Part shown: positions 51,760 to 61,091 of the stretch, piece by piece
How positions within the stretch are numbered: position 1 is the first letter of the stretch
How the letters are laid out: the number at the start of each line of letters is the position of its first letter
Translations under genes and position numbers: made by a program
Assembly: GCA_964498525.1 (NCBI GenBank)
Contig: CAZCGU010000006.1
Span: forward strand, 62,001-126,000
Direction of reading: 5' to 3'
DNA length: 64,000 nt
From: DTU098 sp964498525
GTDB lineage: Bacteria > Bacillota > Desulfotomaculia > Desulfotomaculales > Pelotomaculaceae
The notes under the pieces: generated by a model
Told to the model about the DNA's origin: nothing
What the model saw: the letters and a program-made list of their open reading frames with translations, nothing else
The model's database searches: none

Positions 51760-53370
51760 ATGGATATGCGGGAGTTTGAGTTTCTCGAAGGTTTTGAGAA
51801 ACGGATGCAGATTGTGGCGGCTATAGACTCGATTGTAAACCGCGGAAACCGGAAGATGGACATAGAGAGGCTGCTTGAGCCGGGACAGCTTGACAATATT
51901 ATCTTTTCCGTCCTCGTATTTATCATGGAAAGGACTCTTGCCGAGGATGAGGAATGCACTATAGAAAGCATATCAACTTTCGTAGCCGGGATTATCCCCG
52001 GATATGGCCTTGGTTTTCCCTGGGAGACCACCCGCCGGCTCACGGAGTACATCATTAAAGATATCCTGCAAAACGGCGGGGAAGCAAGGTACTATCCGGT
52101 AATGAGGTACGGGAAGGGTATGGCCCCAACCCGGATCAGGCTTATTGACGACAAGCTGAAGGATAGCGACCGGGGCTATGTGATGACCTACCAGCTCACA
52201 GACCAGGGATATGACCTGCTCTTTAGAACCAAGGAAGTCGAACAGGAAATCAGCTTCACCATTGAAGAACTGAAGCTGCGCGAACTGATCAGGCGCAAAA
52301 ACTATAAGAAGGCCATCGGGCAGAGCGGTAACCTGGTGCAAATGATCAGGCAAAAGAAAAACGATATCAGGCAGTTTATGCAAAAAATACGGGAAAATAT
52401 TTACGACGTGGATATTCAGGAGTTTGAAAAGCTGGTCGGCAGCACATATACCTTGCTTGAGGAAGAGTACGGCATCATGAATGAAATCCGGGGTATGATC
52501 GTGCTGTCTGAGGAACGACTTAAGGAAGAGGAAGCTTCCAGAGGAACCCTGGATAAGGAGATGAAGAAAGCGCGGTCAGAGATCGCCGTCATAAGAAGAA
52601 ACATTAATACCACCATCGACGAACAGAAAGAATTAATTCTTGAACGACACGGTCTGTCAAAGATATATAAGGAGACAATAGCAGACTCCTTCGCGCTTTC
52701 ACTGGCCAAAAACTATGACTTTGAACGGGAAATCTTAGCGCGGCTGGATAGATGCGATGAGAGAGTCATCCCCTCCCTGTGGCAACTATTGAATCCCCTG
52801 TTTATGCCTAACCCTGACCGGAAGCTTAACCTGCTGTCATTGTTTGAACGTCAGACCCGGCTCAGGCAGGAGGAAGAAGCGGTTGAGGGCGTGTCCATTG
52901 AGGAACTGGGAGAGGATACCGAACGTTTAAAAATCAATAAAGCCAACGACGCCAATACGGGATTCATCCGCAGCATCCTGGAGTTCGCAGCGGGTAAAGG
53001 GGCTGAATTCAGGTTTGGGGCGCTGTTTGAATATCTAAAAAGCCAGGAGGACATTTTTAATCTATTGGTCGCGGATGATCTGGTTTTTAGATCAATGCTG
53101 AAGCTTTATGATCTCAACATTATTGATCTCGAGGCGTGGCAGGCGCAGCACGATGAAGTAGTGGCCAACGCCACCGGAGAGCTGGATGTCAGCTTCTGCC
53201 TGTACCGTATTGAATACGACCACCCGGATTTATATGGGGTGAAAAAGATAGAAGTCAGCAAGCCGGATGAAAGCATATTTGAGGAGGAAATTAATTATCG
53301 TGAGGGAGATGCGATATACAGCAAGCGCATTGCCATCAGTGATTTTATGATCGAGGTGAGCTTTAGATGA
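51760..53370 (+). CDS. jetA: Wadjet protein JetA (MukF-like kleisin)
   Basis: This protein of about 536 aa has an N-terminal winged-helix part (YVMTYQLTDQGYDLLFRTKEVEQE), a long coiled-coil middle (IRQKKNDIRQFMQKIREN...SEERLKEEEASRG) and a C-terminal beta domain. That is the MukF-like kleisin arrangement which closes the SMC ring. ATG 51760 or 51766 both fit the upstream purine-rich site. It overlaps jetB by four bases (ATGA). Confidence 0.88.
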   Translation: MDMREFEFLEGFEKRMQIVAAIDSIVNRGNRKMDIERLLEPGQLDNIIFSVLVFIMERTLAEDEECTIESISTFVAGIIPGYGLGFPWETTRRLTEYIIKDILQNGGEARYYPVMRYGKGMAPTRIRLIDDKLKDSDRGYVMTYQLTDQGYDLLFRTKEVEQEISFTIEELKLRELIRRKNYKKAIGQSGNLVQMIRQKKNDIRQFMQKIRENIYDVDIQEFEKLVGSTYTLLEEEYGIMNEIRGMIVLSEERLKEEEASRGTLDKEMKKARSEIAVIRRNINTTIDEQKELILERHGLSKIYKETIADSFALSLAKNYDFEREILARLDRCDERVIPSLWQLLNPLFMPNPDRKLNLLSLFERQTRLRQEEEAVEGVSIEELGEDTERLKINKANDANTGFIRSILEFAAGKGAEFRFGALFEYLKSQEDIFNLLVADDLVFRSMLKLYDLNIIDLEAWQAQHDEVVANATGELDVSFCLYRIEYDHPDLYGVKKIEVSKPDESIFEEEINYREGDAIYSKRIAISDFMIEVSFR

Positions 53371-54059
53371 GCCATTTAAACACCGCGATAAAGATATTTA
53401 AGAAATTGCTGGACAGGGGGCAGATCGACAGAGAAACAGACGAAGATCTTTTTCTCGAGTTCCGCAATACTGAGGTGCGGTCGATCCTGGCGGAATTGGA
53501 AGACGAGATGGACTTCAGGATCGTGGAAGCGTCCAGTACTATATACTTGGTTCCGGACAGCGGCAACAGCCTGCTGGGTTTTACGACAAGGGATTTAAGG
53601 GAATGGGTTGCTTCCGACGCCAGGCTTGTTGACGTCTATTTGCTCTGCTATATTTCCATGTTCATTTTATACTTGTTTTATGGCAGCCGGAACCGCAATC
53701 CCAAGCAGCGGGAGTTTTTGAGAATAAGCAAGTTGATCGAGGAACTGGACGGACGGTTTGCGATGGCCTTTGAAAACAGTGAACAGGCAGCTGTACTTGA
53801 TGAAAAATACGCGATCAATTTTTTCAGAGTGGCGGAGCTGTGGGAAAGCAAACAGGATTATGAGGAAAAAGGCCGTAAAACAAAAGCGGGCACTATCTTG
53901 AGCACCTGCCGGCTGCTGGAGCGGGAGAACCTGCTCAGGCTGGTGGATGAAGACCGGGAGATTCGCACCACCAGGAAGCTTGACGACCTGATGCTGAATT
54001 ATTATCTCAATGACAGCAGGGTAGAGGAGATTAACGGTTTATTTGAAGGAGGGGCTTAA
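53367..54059 (+). CDS. jetB: Wadjet protein JetB (MukE-like)
   Basis: This 230-aa winged-helix protein of the MukE/KITE type binds the kleisin JetA. It opens SHLNTAIKIFKKLLDRGQI and ends in a helical DDLMLNYYLNDSRVEEIN. The start overlaps the jetA stop, and jetC begins 5 bp after its own stop. Function is assigned from the operon and fold pattern. Confidence 0.85.
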   Translation: MSHLNTAIKIFKKLLDRGQIDRETDEDLFLEFRNTEVRSILAELEDEMDFRIVEASSTIYLVPDSGNSLLGFTTRDLREWVASDARLVDVYLLCYISMFILYLFYGSRNRNPKQREFLRISKLIEELDGRFAMAFENSEQAAVLDEKYAINFFRVAELWESKQDYEEKGRKTKAGTILSTCRLLERENLLRLVDEDREIRTTRKLDDLMLNYYLNDSRVEEINGLFEGGA

Positions 54060-54064
54060 ACAGG

Positions 54065-57000
54065 ATGCCCAGAATTAACCGGATCAGGATTGTGAACTTT
54101 TCTTATAACAATGATTCCCGGCGCATTCTTGATGAAACCTTCAATTTTCATGGCGGGGAAAATGCTCTTTTGAACCTGGCCAACGGTGGCGGTAAAAGCG
54201 TGTTGGTTCAGCTTTTTCTGCAGCCAGTGGTACCGGGTGTTAAGATCCAGGGCCGCAACATAGCCGGTTTTTTTCGCAAGAAAAAGCTGCCTGCTTACAT
54301 TATGATCGAGTGGAAGCTTGACGGGGCAGGCGGGTACCTGCTTACCGGTATTGGGATGGTGTCCGCGGAAGCGCCGGGGGCGGAGGACGAGAAGAACCGC
54401 GTCAGGTATTTCACCTTTACCTCAAAATATACCAGCGCCAACGCCTTTGATATCGCCCATATCCCTTTCGTGAACCGCGACGGCGGTGTACTGGAGGTGA
54501 AGCCGTTCCGGGAAGCCAGGGAGATGATGACTGATAAGGAAAGAAAAGACCGGTTTGCGTTCAGGTGTTTTTCCGGGGACGATGGAGAACACTATGCCAG
54601 GCACCTGGCCGAGTTTGGGATAGTCCGGGACGAGTGGAAAAATGTCATTGCCAAGATCAATGACGGCGAAGGCGGTTTAGAGGAAATTTTCCAGAGGTAT
54701 AAAAACTCTGGCCAACTGTTGAATGACTGGGTCATAAAAACTGTAGAGAAGTCCATGTTCAGGAATAAGTCTGAGTCGCGCCGGCTGGAGGAGATGCTGG
54801 AGAGCCTGGTGCAGGAGGTTGTGGATAACGAACGGTTCATTGTGGAAAAAAAGCTGTTAGAGAATTTCCTCGGGAGCTTCCGGGAACAGGTGGAGGCGCT
54901 GGTCTTGTTGCTGCAAGGAATTGAAGGACAGAAAAAGCTGTCTGGCAAACTTGCCGCGTTATACGGCTATTTGACCTCCGAAACAGATTCGCTTCAGGAT
55001 AAGCTTGATGAAAACAAGCAGGAGATTGAGGACTGCAGGACCGAGGAACAATTGGTACACCTGGAGGAACGGTCAAATGATTATTGGCTGAGACACTCGG
55101 AGTACGAGGATGCCTGTAAAAGGTTTAAAACTGCCGAGACCATAAGCAGTGAAACAGAAGGGGCGCTGCAAGAGGCCGGAGTACGCGAGAAAATTATGCT
55201 GGCTGCCCGTCTGGCCGAAGAAATCCGCCGCAAAAGAGCGGAGTTATCAGGGATAGAGGAAAGTTTGTCGGCTGCAAAGGAACAGTACGATGCTGACGGT
55301 CAGATAGGCAGGCTGGAATATTCTCTGAAGTTATTGTTTGAGGAAACCCTGCAAAAAATTGCTGCTGCTCTTGCCCTGCTGCATGAAGAAAAGACGGAAA
55401 AGGGCAGACTGCTGGCGCAGGCCGGGGAAGATCTGCGGGCTGCAGATAATGAAATAAGGAAACTCGACCGCGAGAAGGGACAGCTGGGGGAACGGAAGAA
55501 AAGTTTTGAGAGCGGCGAAAAGGAAACCGTACGCAAGCTCGGTCTCACCCTGCGCAGGAATATCCTGGGAGAATTGGATCCGGCAGAAATACAAAAAACC
55601 AGGTTAACCCTGGAAAAGAACGTTGAAGAACTGAACCAGCAAGGCAAAAGGCTGGAGAAAGAAAAGGCCGCAGGTGAGACGCGCCGGCAGGATATTGACA
55701 AGGAGGCAAATGAGCTCCAAACTGCTTTCACAGAGGAGAGGGCGGTCTTAACCGGCATTGACCGGGATATACGTGACTATGGGCAAAAAGAGCAGGAGAT
55801 AAGGGATGTTCTGGAAAAGCATGGTTTCGATTTTGATTTCAGGTTTGACCAGGAGCGCCTTGCGTCCGCCTTCGGGCAGCGGGTAAAAAACCTTTCGGGC
55901 AGGCTGGATGAGGCCGCCTGCATACGTGATGCTGCTGCAGAGTCGCTCTCTTCGCTCAAAAACGGGAGATTGCATACACCTGAAGAACTGGCCTCCGTAT
56001 TTGCCGGCCTGGATATCCAGTATGACACGGGAGAGTCATACCTGCGCAGCCTGCCGCCGGAGAACCGGCAGAAAATGCTTGAAAGCAATCCGGTCCTGCC
56101 CTATGCTTTCATCATGTCCAGGACGGATATGGACCTGGTGGCCGACTCAGTTAACAGTGTGACTATGCGCCGGGTAATACCCTTGATTGCTTACGAGGAT
56201 CTGGGAACAACCGTGCCCGGCGCTGGAAGATTGGCCCGGATCCCGGAAGGAATTACTTTTGCCTGTCTGTATGAGGGCAGGATGTTTGAAAACGAGAGCC
56301 TGGCACAACTAGTGGCCGAGCTTGAACAAAAACGAAAAGTTGCTTTGGAGCGGCATGCCCATTTGTCGGCCGAACACACGGCAGCGGTGTCTGACCGGTC
56401 AGTTTGCGCCAGGTTTGATTATACAGCTGATTACCGGTACGAGCTGGGGAAAAAGAGAGATGAGTGTGAAAAGCGTTTATTGGAAATAGAAAGCAAGCGG
56501 TCTGCCCTGGGAGAAGAGAAAAGGGGACTTAAAAAGAGGGAAGCAGAACTTGAGCAACAGATTAAGGAATTGGATGCCGCTCTGCAACAAGCCGGGGAAG
56601 CCGTACAGCTTTTCGCTGATTTTATCAAAAAGGAAAAGGATTATCAGGACTGCCGTGGAAGATTGGCTGCCGTCGATAAAAGCATCAAGGAGCTGGAAAC
56701 CAGGAAGACGCGGCTGGCAGGCAGTCAGGACAGTTTACAGAGAGATATCAGCGGGATCGAACGGCAGGTTTGGGAGAGAGGAAAAGCACAGCGGGAAGCC
56801 GAGGCGCAGTACGGCAGCTATAAAGATGCGCCGGCAACGGAAATTGTCGAAGGAAACACTGCTGAACTGGAGGAAAGGTTAAGGGCTCTAAGAGAAACAT
56901 ATAGCGGGGAAATCACACAGCTGGAAAGACGTAAAAAGGAACTGGCAGACGATTGTGTTAGAAAACAGAGAGAGCTTAAGAAGCTTGGATTAAGAGAAGA

Positions 57001-58471
57001 AGAATATGCCGGTGTGGTCTTTGATGAAGAGGCCGCTGAGCGGTTCGGTCTGGAAATAAAAAGACTTAACAAGCTGTTAAAAGAGAAACAAGAGGAACGA
57101 GTTGCAGCGGCCAGCAAAGAGGGGGCGGCAAGAAATGCCCTTGATAACGCCCTCGGTGAGGTAAAAAGACTGGGTATTGAAAATCCATTACCCCCGGCGG
57201 ATATCAAGGGCGATTTTAGGGCGCGGCTCAAGATGGCACGCTTTCGTGTTAAAGAATTAGAATCGAAGAATAAAAATATATCCGATCGTATGCTTGGGTA
57301 CAGCAGGATCCAGGGGAAAATAGAGCAGCTGATAGCTCCGGGCACGGTTGAGCCGGAAAAAGGTTTTAGCCCCGAACCGGATATCGCCGCTCAGGCTGCC
57401 GGGCTTGAGCTGGCCTTTCGTAAATTGGCAGGAGAAAACCGTGCGGACGCGGCCCAGTTAAGAAATAATTATTACGGGCTGAAAACGGGTTACCAGGAAA
57501 AAAACATCATCACCGATAATATCTTTAAAGGGCTCGACCCGCTCTGGGGCAAGGCCGGGATGGAATATGACGGGTTTTATTACCTGTATGAACGAATGGG
57601 CCAGCATGCGGAGAAACTTAATGAGTTGATTACGGTGTATGAGAGCCAACTTGCCAACCTGGAACGGAATAAAAAAGACATGGTTCAGCAGAGTTATCTG
57701 CATGGCCTGAGGTTCTATGAAGAAATTCAGTGGATATCAGATAACTCCAAGATACGTCTCCAGGGAAGAAGCCGGCCGGTGCAGATGTTGAAGATAGATA
57801 TGCAGCCTGGTGACAATGACGCGGTCAGGCAGAGGATGGCAGAATACATTGAAGGATGTATTTCCAGGGTAAGAGAGAAAACCAGGCAGGAGAAGAGAGA
57901 GGATGAAGTTAGAAGGACAGTGGCCAGGCTGATGTCCAGCCGCGAACTGCTCAATGTATTTCTGGGCAATCCTTATATTCCGGTCAGTGTGTTTAAGATT
58001 GATTTAAATATGCAGAACAGCCGCTTGAAGCTCTGGGAGGACGCTGTGCGCGAAAATTCAGGCGGTGAAAAATTTGTGATCTTTTTTTCCGTGCTTTCAG
58101 CCCTGATGACATATACCCGGGCCCGGGCTATGGAAGCGGCGGGGGCGGACGCCGACACTGATACCCGGGTCCTGGTGATGGACAACCCGTTCGGGCCCAT
58201 ATCCTCGGAACACCTTTTGAATCCGTTGTTTGAGATTGCCAAAAAACACCGTACGCAGTTGATATGCCTGTCGGACCTCAAACAAAACTCGATTATGAAT
58301 TGCTTCAACCTGATCTATATGCTTAAGGTCCGGACCAATGCCATCGGCAGCAATGAATATCTGAAATTTGAGGAAATTATCCGGGACGGAAACAGTGTTA
58401 AAGATGATGAGCGGCTGGAAAAAGCCATATTCCGGGCCTCAGATGTTAAGCAGATATCCCTGTTTGAATAA
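54065..58471 (+). CDS. jetC: Wadjet protein JetC (MukB-like SMC ATPase)
   Basis: This 1468-aa SMC-like protein has an N-terminal ATPase head with P-loop LANGGGKSVLVQLF (about 39-52). Two very long coiled-coil arms rich in Glu, Lys, Leu and Arg flank a hinge near residues 660-760. The C-terminal head half has the signature ENSGGEKFVIFFSVLSALM and Walker B VLVMDNPFGPISSEHL. It extrudes DNA loops to recognise small circular DNA. AGGAGG precedes its ATG, and it completes the Wadjet operon. Confidence 0.93.
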   Translation: MPRINRIRIVNFSYNNDSRRILDETFNFHGGENALLNLANGGGKSVLVQLFLQPVVPGVKIQGRNIAGFFRKKKLPAYIMIEWKLDGAGGYLLTGIGMVSAEAPGAEDEKNRVRYFTFTSKYTSANAFDIAHIPFVNRDGGVLEVKPFREAREMMTDKERKDRFAFRCFSGDDGEHYARHLAEFGIVRDEWKNVIAKINDGEGGLEEIFQRYKNSGQLLNDWVIKTVEKSMFRNKSESRRLEEMLESLVQEVVDNERFIVEKKLLENFLGSFREQVEALVLLLQGIEGQKKLSGKLAALYGYLTSETDSLQDKLDENKQEIEDCRTEEQLVHLEERSNDYWLRHSEYEDACKRFKTAETISSETEGALQEAGVREKIMLAARLAEEIRRKRAELSGIEESLSAAKEQYDADGQIGRLEYSLKLLFEETLQKIAAALALLHEEKTEKGRLLAQAGEDLRAADNEIRKLDREKGQLGERKKSFESGEKETVRKLGLTLRRNILGELDPAEIQKTRLTLEKNVEELNQQGKRLEKEKAAGETRRQDIDKEANELQTAFTEERAVLTGIDRDIRDYGQKEQEIRDVLEKHGFDFDFRFDQERLASAFGQRVKNLSGRLDEAACIRDAAAESLSSLKNGRLHTPEELASVFAGLDIQYDTGESYLRSLPPENRQKMLESNPVLPYAFIMSRTDMDLVADSVNSVTMRRVIPLIAYEDLGTTVPGAGRLARIPEGITFACLYEGRMFENESLAQLVAELEQKRKVALERHAHLSAEHTAAVSDRSVCARFDYTADYRYELGKKRDECEKRLLEIESKRSALGEEKRGLKKREAELEQQIKELDAALQQAGEAVQLFADFIKKEKDYQDCRGRLAAVDKSIKELETRKTRLAGSQDSLQRDISGIERQVWERGKAQREAEAQYGSYKDAPATEIVEGNTAELEERLRALRETYSGEITQLERRKKELADDCVRKQRELKKLGLREEEYAGVVFDEEAAERFGLEIKRLNKLLKEKQEERVAAASKEGAARNALDNALGEVKRLGIENPLPPADIKGDFRARLKMARFRVKELESKNKNISDRMLGYSRIQGKIEQLIAPGTVEPEKGFSPEPDIAAQAAGLELAFRKLAGENRADAAQLRNNYYGLKTGYQEKNIITDNIFKGLDPLWGKAGMEYDGFYYLYERMGQHAEKLNELITVYESQLANLERNKKDMVQQSYLHGLRFYEEIQWISDNSKIRLQGRSRPVQMLKIDMQPGDNDAVRQRMAEYIEGCISRVREKTRQEKREDEVRRTVARLMSSRELLNVFLGNPYIPVSVFKIDLNMQNSRLKLWEDAVRENSGGEKFVIFFSVLSALMTYTRARAMEAAGADADTDTRVLVMDNPFGPISSEHLLNPLFEIAKKHRTQLICLSDLKQNSIMNCFNLIYMLKVRTNAIGSNEYLKFEEIIRDGNSVKDDERLEKAIFRASDVKQISLFE

Positions 58472-58732
58472 ATGTGGCAAGAACCCTCATCCTTGCTGTA
58501 TTGGCTGAAGTAGGTAGTCCAGGTTGCCGGTGTTGCTCTATCCCCGGCAGAACCCCGCCAGGCGTTCGGGTTGCTCTCCAGCATGCCCTATCCTCCTGGC
58601 GGGTAAGAGCCATCTGCAACATAACCAAAACCTTAATAAAGATTTCCATTTACGCGAAAGTATTTATACTCCCCATTAAAAAAGTGAAAACCGTTTTTGA
58701 AGAATAATATTTGAGGCCTGAAACTGAATGAT
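58472..58732. other. Right edge of the defence island
   Basis: 261 bp with no intact gene. A frame 58474-58707 runs through but is chimeric: its final residues (IKKVKTVFEE) are the tail of an MNT gene, and the earlier part matches nothing I know. Confidence 0.5.
58675..58715 (+). repeat. Copy of the MNT gene 3' end and flank
   Basis: 58675-58715 matches 34226-34266 at about 39 of 41 positions, covering the last ten codons (IKKGKTVYEE in the gene, IKKVKTVFEE here), the stop codon and 8 bp beyond. Similarity continues weakly for another 10 bp. Same orientation. Confidence 0.85.
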
Positions 58733-60295
58733 TTATCTGGGATCCGTAACTGAACCCATGAAGAGGATTGCTCCTGTCTCACTGTCATGGATGGCATAGA
58801 AGAACGGCCGGTCCACTTTCATGTTAAAATCGTACATCGGCATACTCTTGACGCGCATTTCCACAGAAGTGACCGCCGCAGCTTCGGTGCCCAATTCATC
58901 CACTTCAATAAAAGTTTTATGTTTAACATCATTGATATAAATATCATGATTGTTGTCCGCCGGGACCATCCCGGAAAAATCCGCACCGTCGGGGTCAAAG
59001 GCAGTTTTCATGCCGAGTGCTGAAAGCGCGTCTTTTAGCGATTTACTGTATTCCAGGGAAAAGCGGGGAAGCATGATGGTACCCGGTTTGGCCTCAAAAC
59101 GGGAGAGCCAGTTTTCCCAGTTGGCGTAGTTCAGCTCCTTATGGAAATCCGCCAGGGTTGAATTCTCATCCGGCAAAAAGACATACATCGCCATCCTTTT
59201 TTCCTCGCCGTAGGGAAGCCTTATGGTCTGGAAATCCGGCGCCTTGTAGTAATCATAAATGCCTGACTGGTTCATCATGGGCGCCTTTGCCTGGCCGCCG
59301 GAGGCTAAATAAAAAGTATCCTCGAAAGTAGCCTGCTTATCGAACTGTTCGGTCCAGGTTCCCTGGAAGTAGACAGCGTTGATGAGAAACATGATGGCCA
59401 TGGGGTCAACGGGAGGGTCGACAATGTCTTTAATTAACCCTTTCGTATTTTCTTCTACCCAATTGTTGATAGTGTCCGCCGCGCCTGGATTGGCAAAGTC
59501 CAGGTTGTACGCGCCCGCGGAATAATAATCTTTGTTGCGCTTGAGGAAGTCCTGGTTAAACGCTATGTCTTCCCGCAGCCAGAGAGAATTGGCGATTTCC
59601 AGCTTGACTTTTGAATCAGCGGCCTTCAGACGTTGTAAAAGATCCCGGTTTTTTTGGTTTAAGGCGTCCAGGTCGATGCCGGTGATCTGTAATGCTTTCG
59701 CCATGTCTTCCTTCGTCCCGGCGCCGGCGCCGTTATATGTCATGTGCAGGGCCATAGCCATGCTGATTGGGGAGACCATAATGTTCCGGCTGCCGTTTCC
59801 CAGTTGGTTGTATAGATTAAAACCAAACTGATTGTTTGGGTCAGCCACAGAAGGACTCGGGGTCCGGGTGATCCAGACAGTCCTGGCCGAACCGTCCCAG
59901 TCCACCTTTGCGCCCAGGGCCTCGCTGATAAACCTCAAGGGAACCAGGGTCCTGTCGTTGACAATCCTGCCCGGTACGTCCAGCTCTACAGGCTGGTTGT
60001 TTACATAGGCTTCCTTGCTGCCGATCTGCAGATCGATCTTTAACTGCTCTTTTTGGGCTGTCACGGTCCTGGTTTGATTGTCCCAGTCCACGTCCGCGCC
60101 CAGGGCTTCGAATATCGCCCTTAAGGGCGCCAGGGTCCTGCCATCTTCAATTATGGGGGATTGGTCGAATCCCAGCATGTTGCCGTCCAGGTAAACTTTA
60201 ACTTCGTCCGCTCCGCTGCTGCCGGGCAGGCCAAAGATTGAGAAGGTCAGCACGGCAACCAGACAAACCATGGTTAAAAACTTCGTATCCCTCAC
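58733..60295 (-). CDS. Secreted serpin with copper-amine-oxidase-N-like stalk
   Basis: This 520-aa protein has a signal peptide (about 1-29: basic start, LTMVCLVAVLTFSIFGLPGSSG). Residues 33-145 form a copper-amine-oxidase N-terminal-like domain (DGRTLAPLRAIFEALGADVDW, then NDRTLVPLRFISEALGAKVDW), common on clostridial surface proteins. A full serpin fold occupies about 155-518. The reactive loop hinge GTEAAAVTS is of the inhibitory type. Counting from the hinge gives P1 Lys and P1' Ser (RVKSMP), predicting a trypsin-like target. It would protect secreted or cell-surface enzymes from proteases. Confidence 0.92.
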   Translation of the reverse strand: MRDTKFLTMVCLVAVLTFSIFGLPGSSGADEVKVYLDGNMLGFDQSPIIEDGRTLAPLRAIFEALGADVDWDNQTRTVTAQKEQLKIDLQIGSKEAYVNNQPVELDVPGRIVNDRTLVPLRFISEALGAKVDWDGSARTVWITRTPSPSVADPNNQFGFNLYNQLGNGSRNIMVSPISMAMALHMTYNGAGAGTKEDMAKALQITGIDLDALNQKNRDLLQRLKAADSKVKLEIANSLWLREDIAFNQDFLKRNKDYYSAGAYNLDFANPGAADTINNWVEENTKGLIKDIVDPPVDPMAIMFLINAVYFQGTWTEQFDKQATFEDTFYLASGGQAKAPMMNQSGIYDYYKAPDFQTIRLPYGEEKRMAMYVFLPDENSTLADFHKELNYANWENWLSRFEAKPGTIMLPRFSLEYSKSLKDALSALGMKTAFDPDGADFSGMVPADNNHDIYINDVKHKTFIEVDELGTEAAAVTSVEMRVKSMPMYDFNMKVDRPFFYAIHDSETGAILFMGSVTDPR

Positions 60296-60446
60296 AGCTA
60301 TCGTCCTCCATTCGTTTAGATGTTTTCAACTATTAAGACGACTCCAGGCTATGTTTGGTTCGGTGTTATTTGCCGCAAAGATAGAATAACCGAAAGTCGC
60401 GAATTAAAAATCCACCATGTTGCAATTGAAGTTTTAAAATTTATGA

Positions 60447-60475
60447 TAAAAACAAACAAGGCCTCGAAGGCCTTG
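60447..60475 (-). terminator. Terminator of tRNA-Sec
   Basis: On the minus strand CAAGGCC-TTCGA-GGCCTTG is followed by TTTGTTTTT. It lies directly downstream of the tRNA. Confidence 0.8.
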
Positions 60476-60482
60476 CTATCAT

Positions 60483-60580
60483 TGGCGGGAGTGTGTGGGA
60501 ATCGAACCCACCAGGGACAGGAGCGCTGCCCCACGACTGGTTTTGAAGACCAGGAGCACCACCAGGCACCATACACCCCC
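60483..60580 (-). tRNA. selC: tRNA-Sec (anticodon UCA)
   Basis: The minus strand folds as a 98-nt selenocysteine tRNA. It has an 8-bp acceptor stem (GGGGGTGT with ACACTCCC, one G-U), G discriminator and encoded CCA. An anticodon arm CTGGTCTTCAAAACCAG carries TCA, a long variable arm is present, and the T-loop is GGTTCGATTCC. The GGTCTTCAAAACC anticodon arm is characteristic of this tRNA. It implies UGA-encoded selenoproteins in this organism; selA, selB and selD are not in the window. Confidence 0.92.
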
Positions 60581-61091
60581 GTATAAACTCATCTAATCAA
60601 TTACCGCGTCAATCATTATAACACTAAAGGGGCGGTCAGGCAAGAAAGGTTCCGATCATTCCGTGATCATTCTGGGATAATGTCACCCTTAAATATTCCT
60701 GAAATATTGCTGGAAAAACGTCACCCCCCGGGGTTGCAATGGCGGGAGTGTATTATTGATGGCAGAAGGGTTCCGATCATTCTTCCCTTCCCGGGGTCTG
60801 TTGCGTACGGGAAACGATATCACGATGTGGTAGCAGTCATGGATATAATGGAAATATTTCGACAAAATAACGTTTAATACAACAAAATACTGTAAGAATA
60901 AGCAATTAGATAACACCATTTCTTGAAGTGAAGGGGCCGTTCAAACAATTTTCCCTTTAAAGATGAAGGATTTCATCTTATATCAGCGAATAAATTACAT
61001 AGGTATTGCGCATGCTAGATTAGTTTTTTATACCTACAGAGAGAGATATTTTTTCCCGTTTTTTTTGATGTGAGTGGATGGGGATATTAAG
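60581..61091. other. Intergenic region with a direct repeat and a doubtful small gene
   Basis: GGTTCCGATCATTC occurs at 60649 and again at 60768. A small frame (60680-60877) is listed separately. Upstream of the polyprenyl synthase the sequence is AT-rich with no clear promoter match. Confidence 0.4.
60680..60877 (+). CDS. Possible 65-aa protein of unknown function
   Basis: The frame from ATG 60680 reads SPLNIPEILLEKRHPPGLQW, then RRVPIILPFPGSVAYGKRYH and VVAVMDIMEIFRQ. The composition is protein-like and the frame lacks rare codons, but there is no convincing ribosome site. I know no family. It may be a remnant. Confidence 0.35.
   Translation: MSPLNIPEILLEKRHPPGLQWRECIIDGRRVPIILPFPGSVAYGKRYHDVVAVMDIMEIFRQNNV

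Noticed and set aside
60483..60580. tRNA-Sec as attachment site for the island
   Set aside because: The island's right edge is 1.8 kb away with a backbone-like serpin gene between; no repeat of the tRNA 3' end was seen at the left edge.
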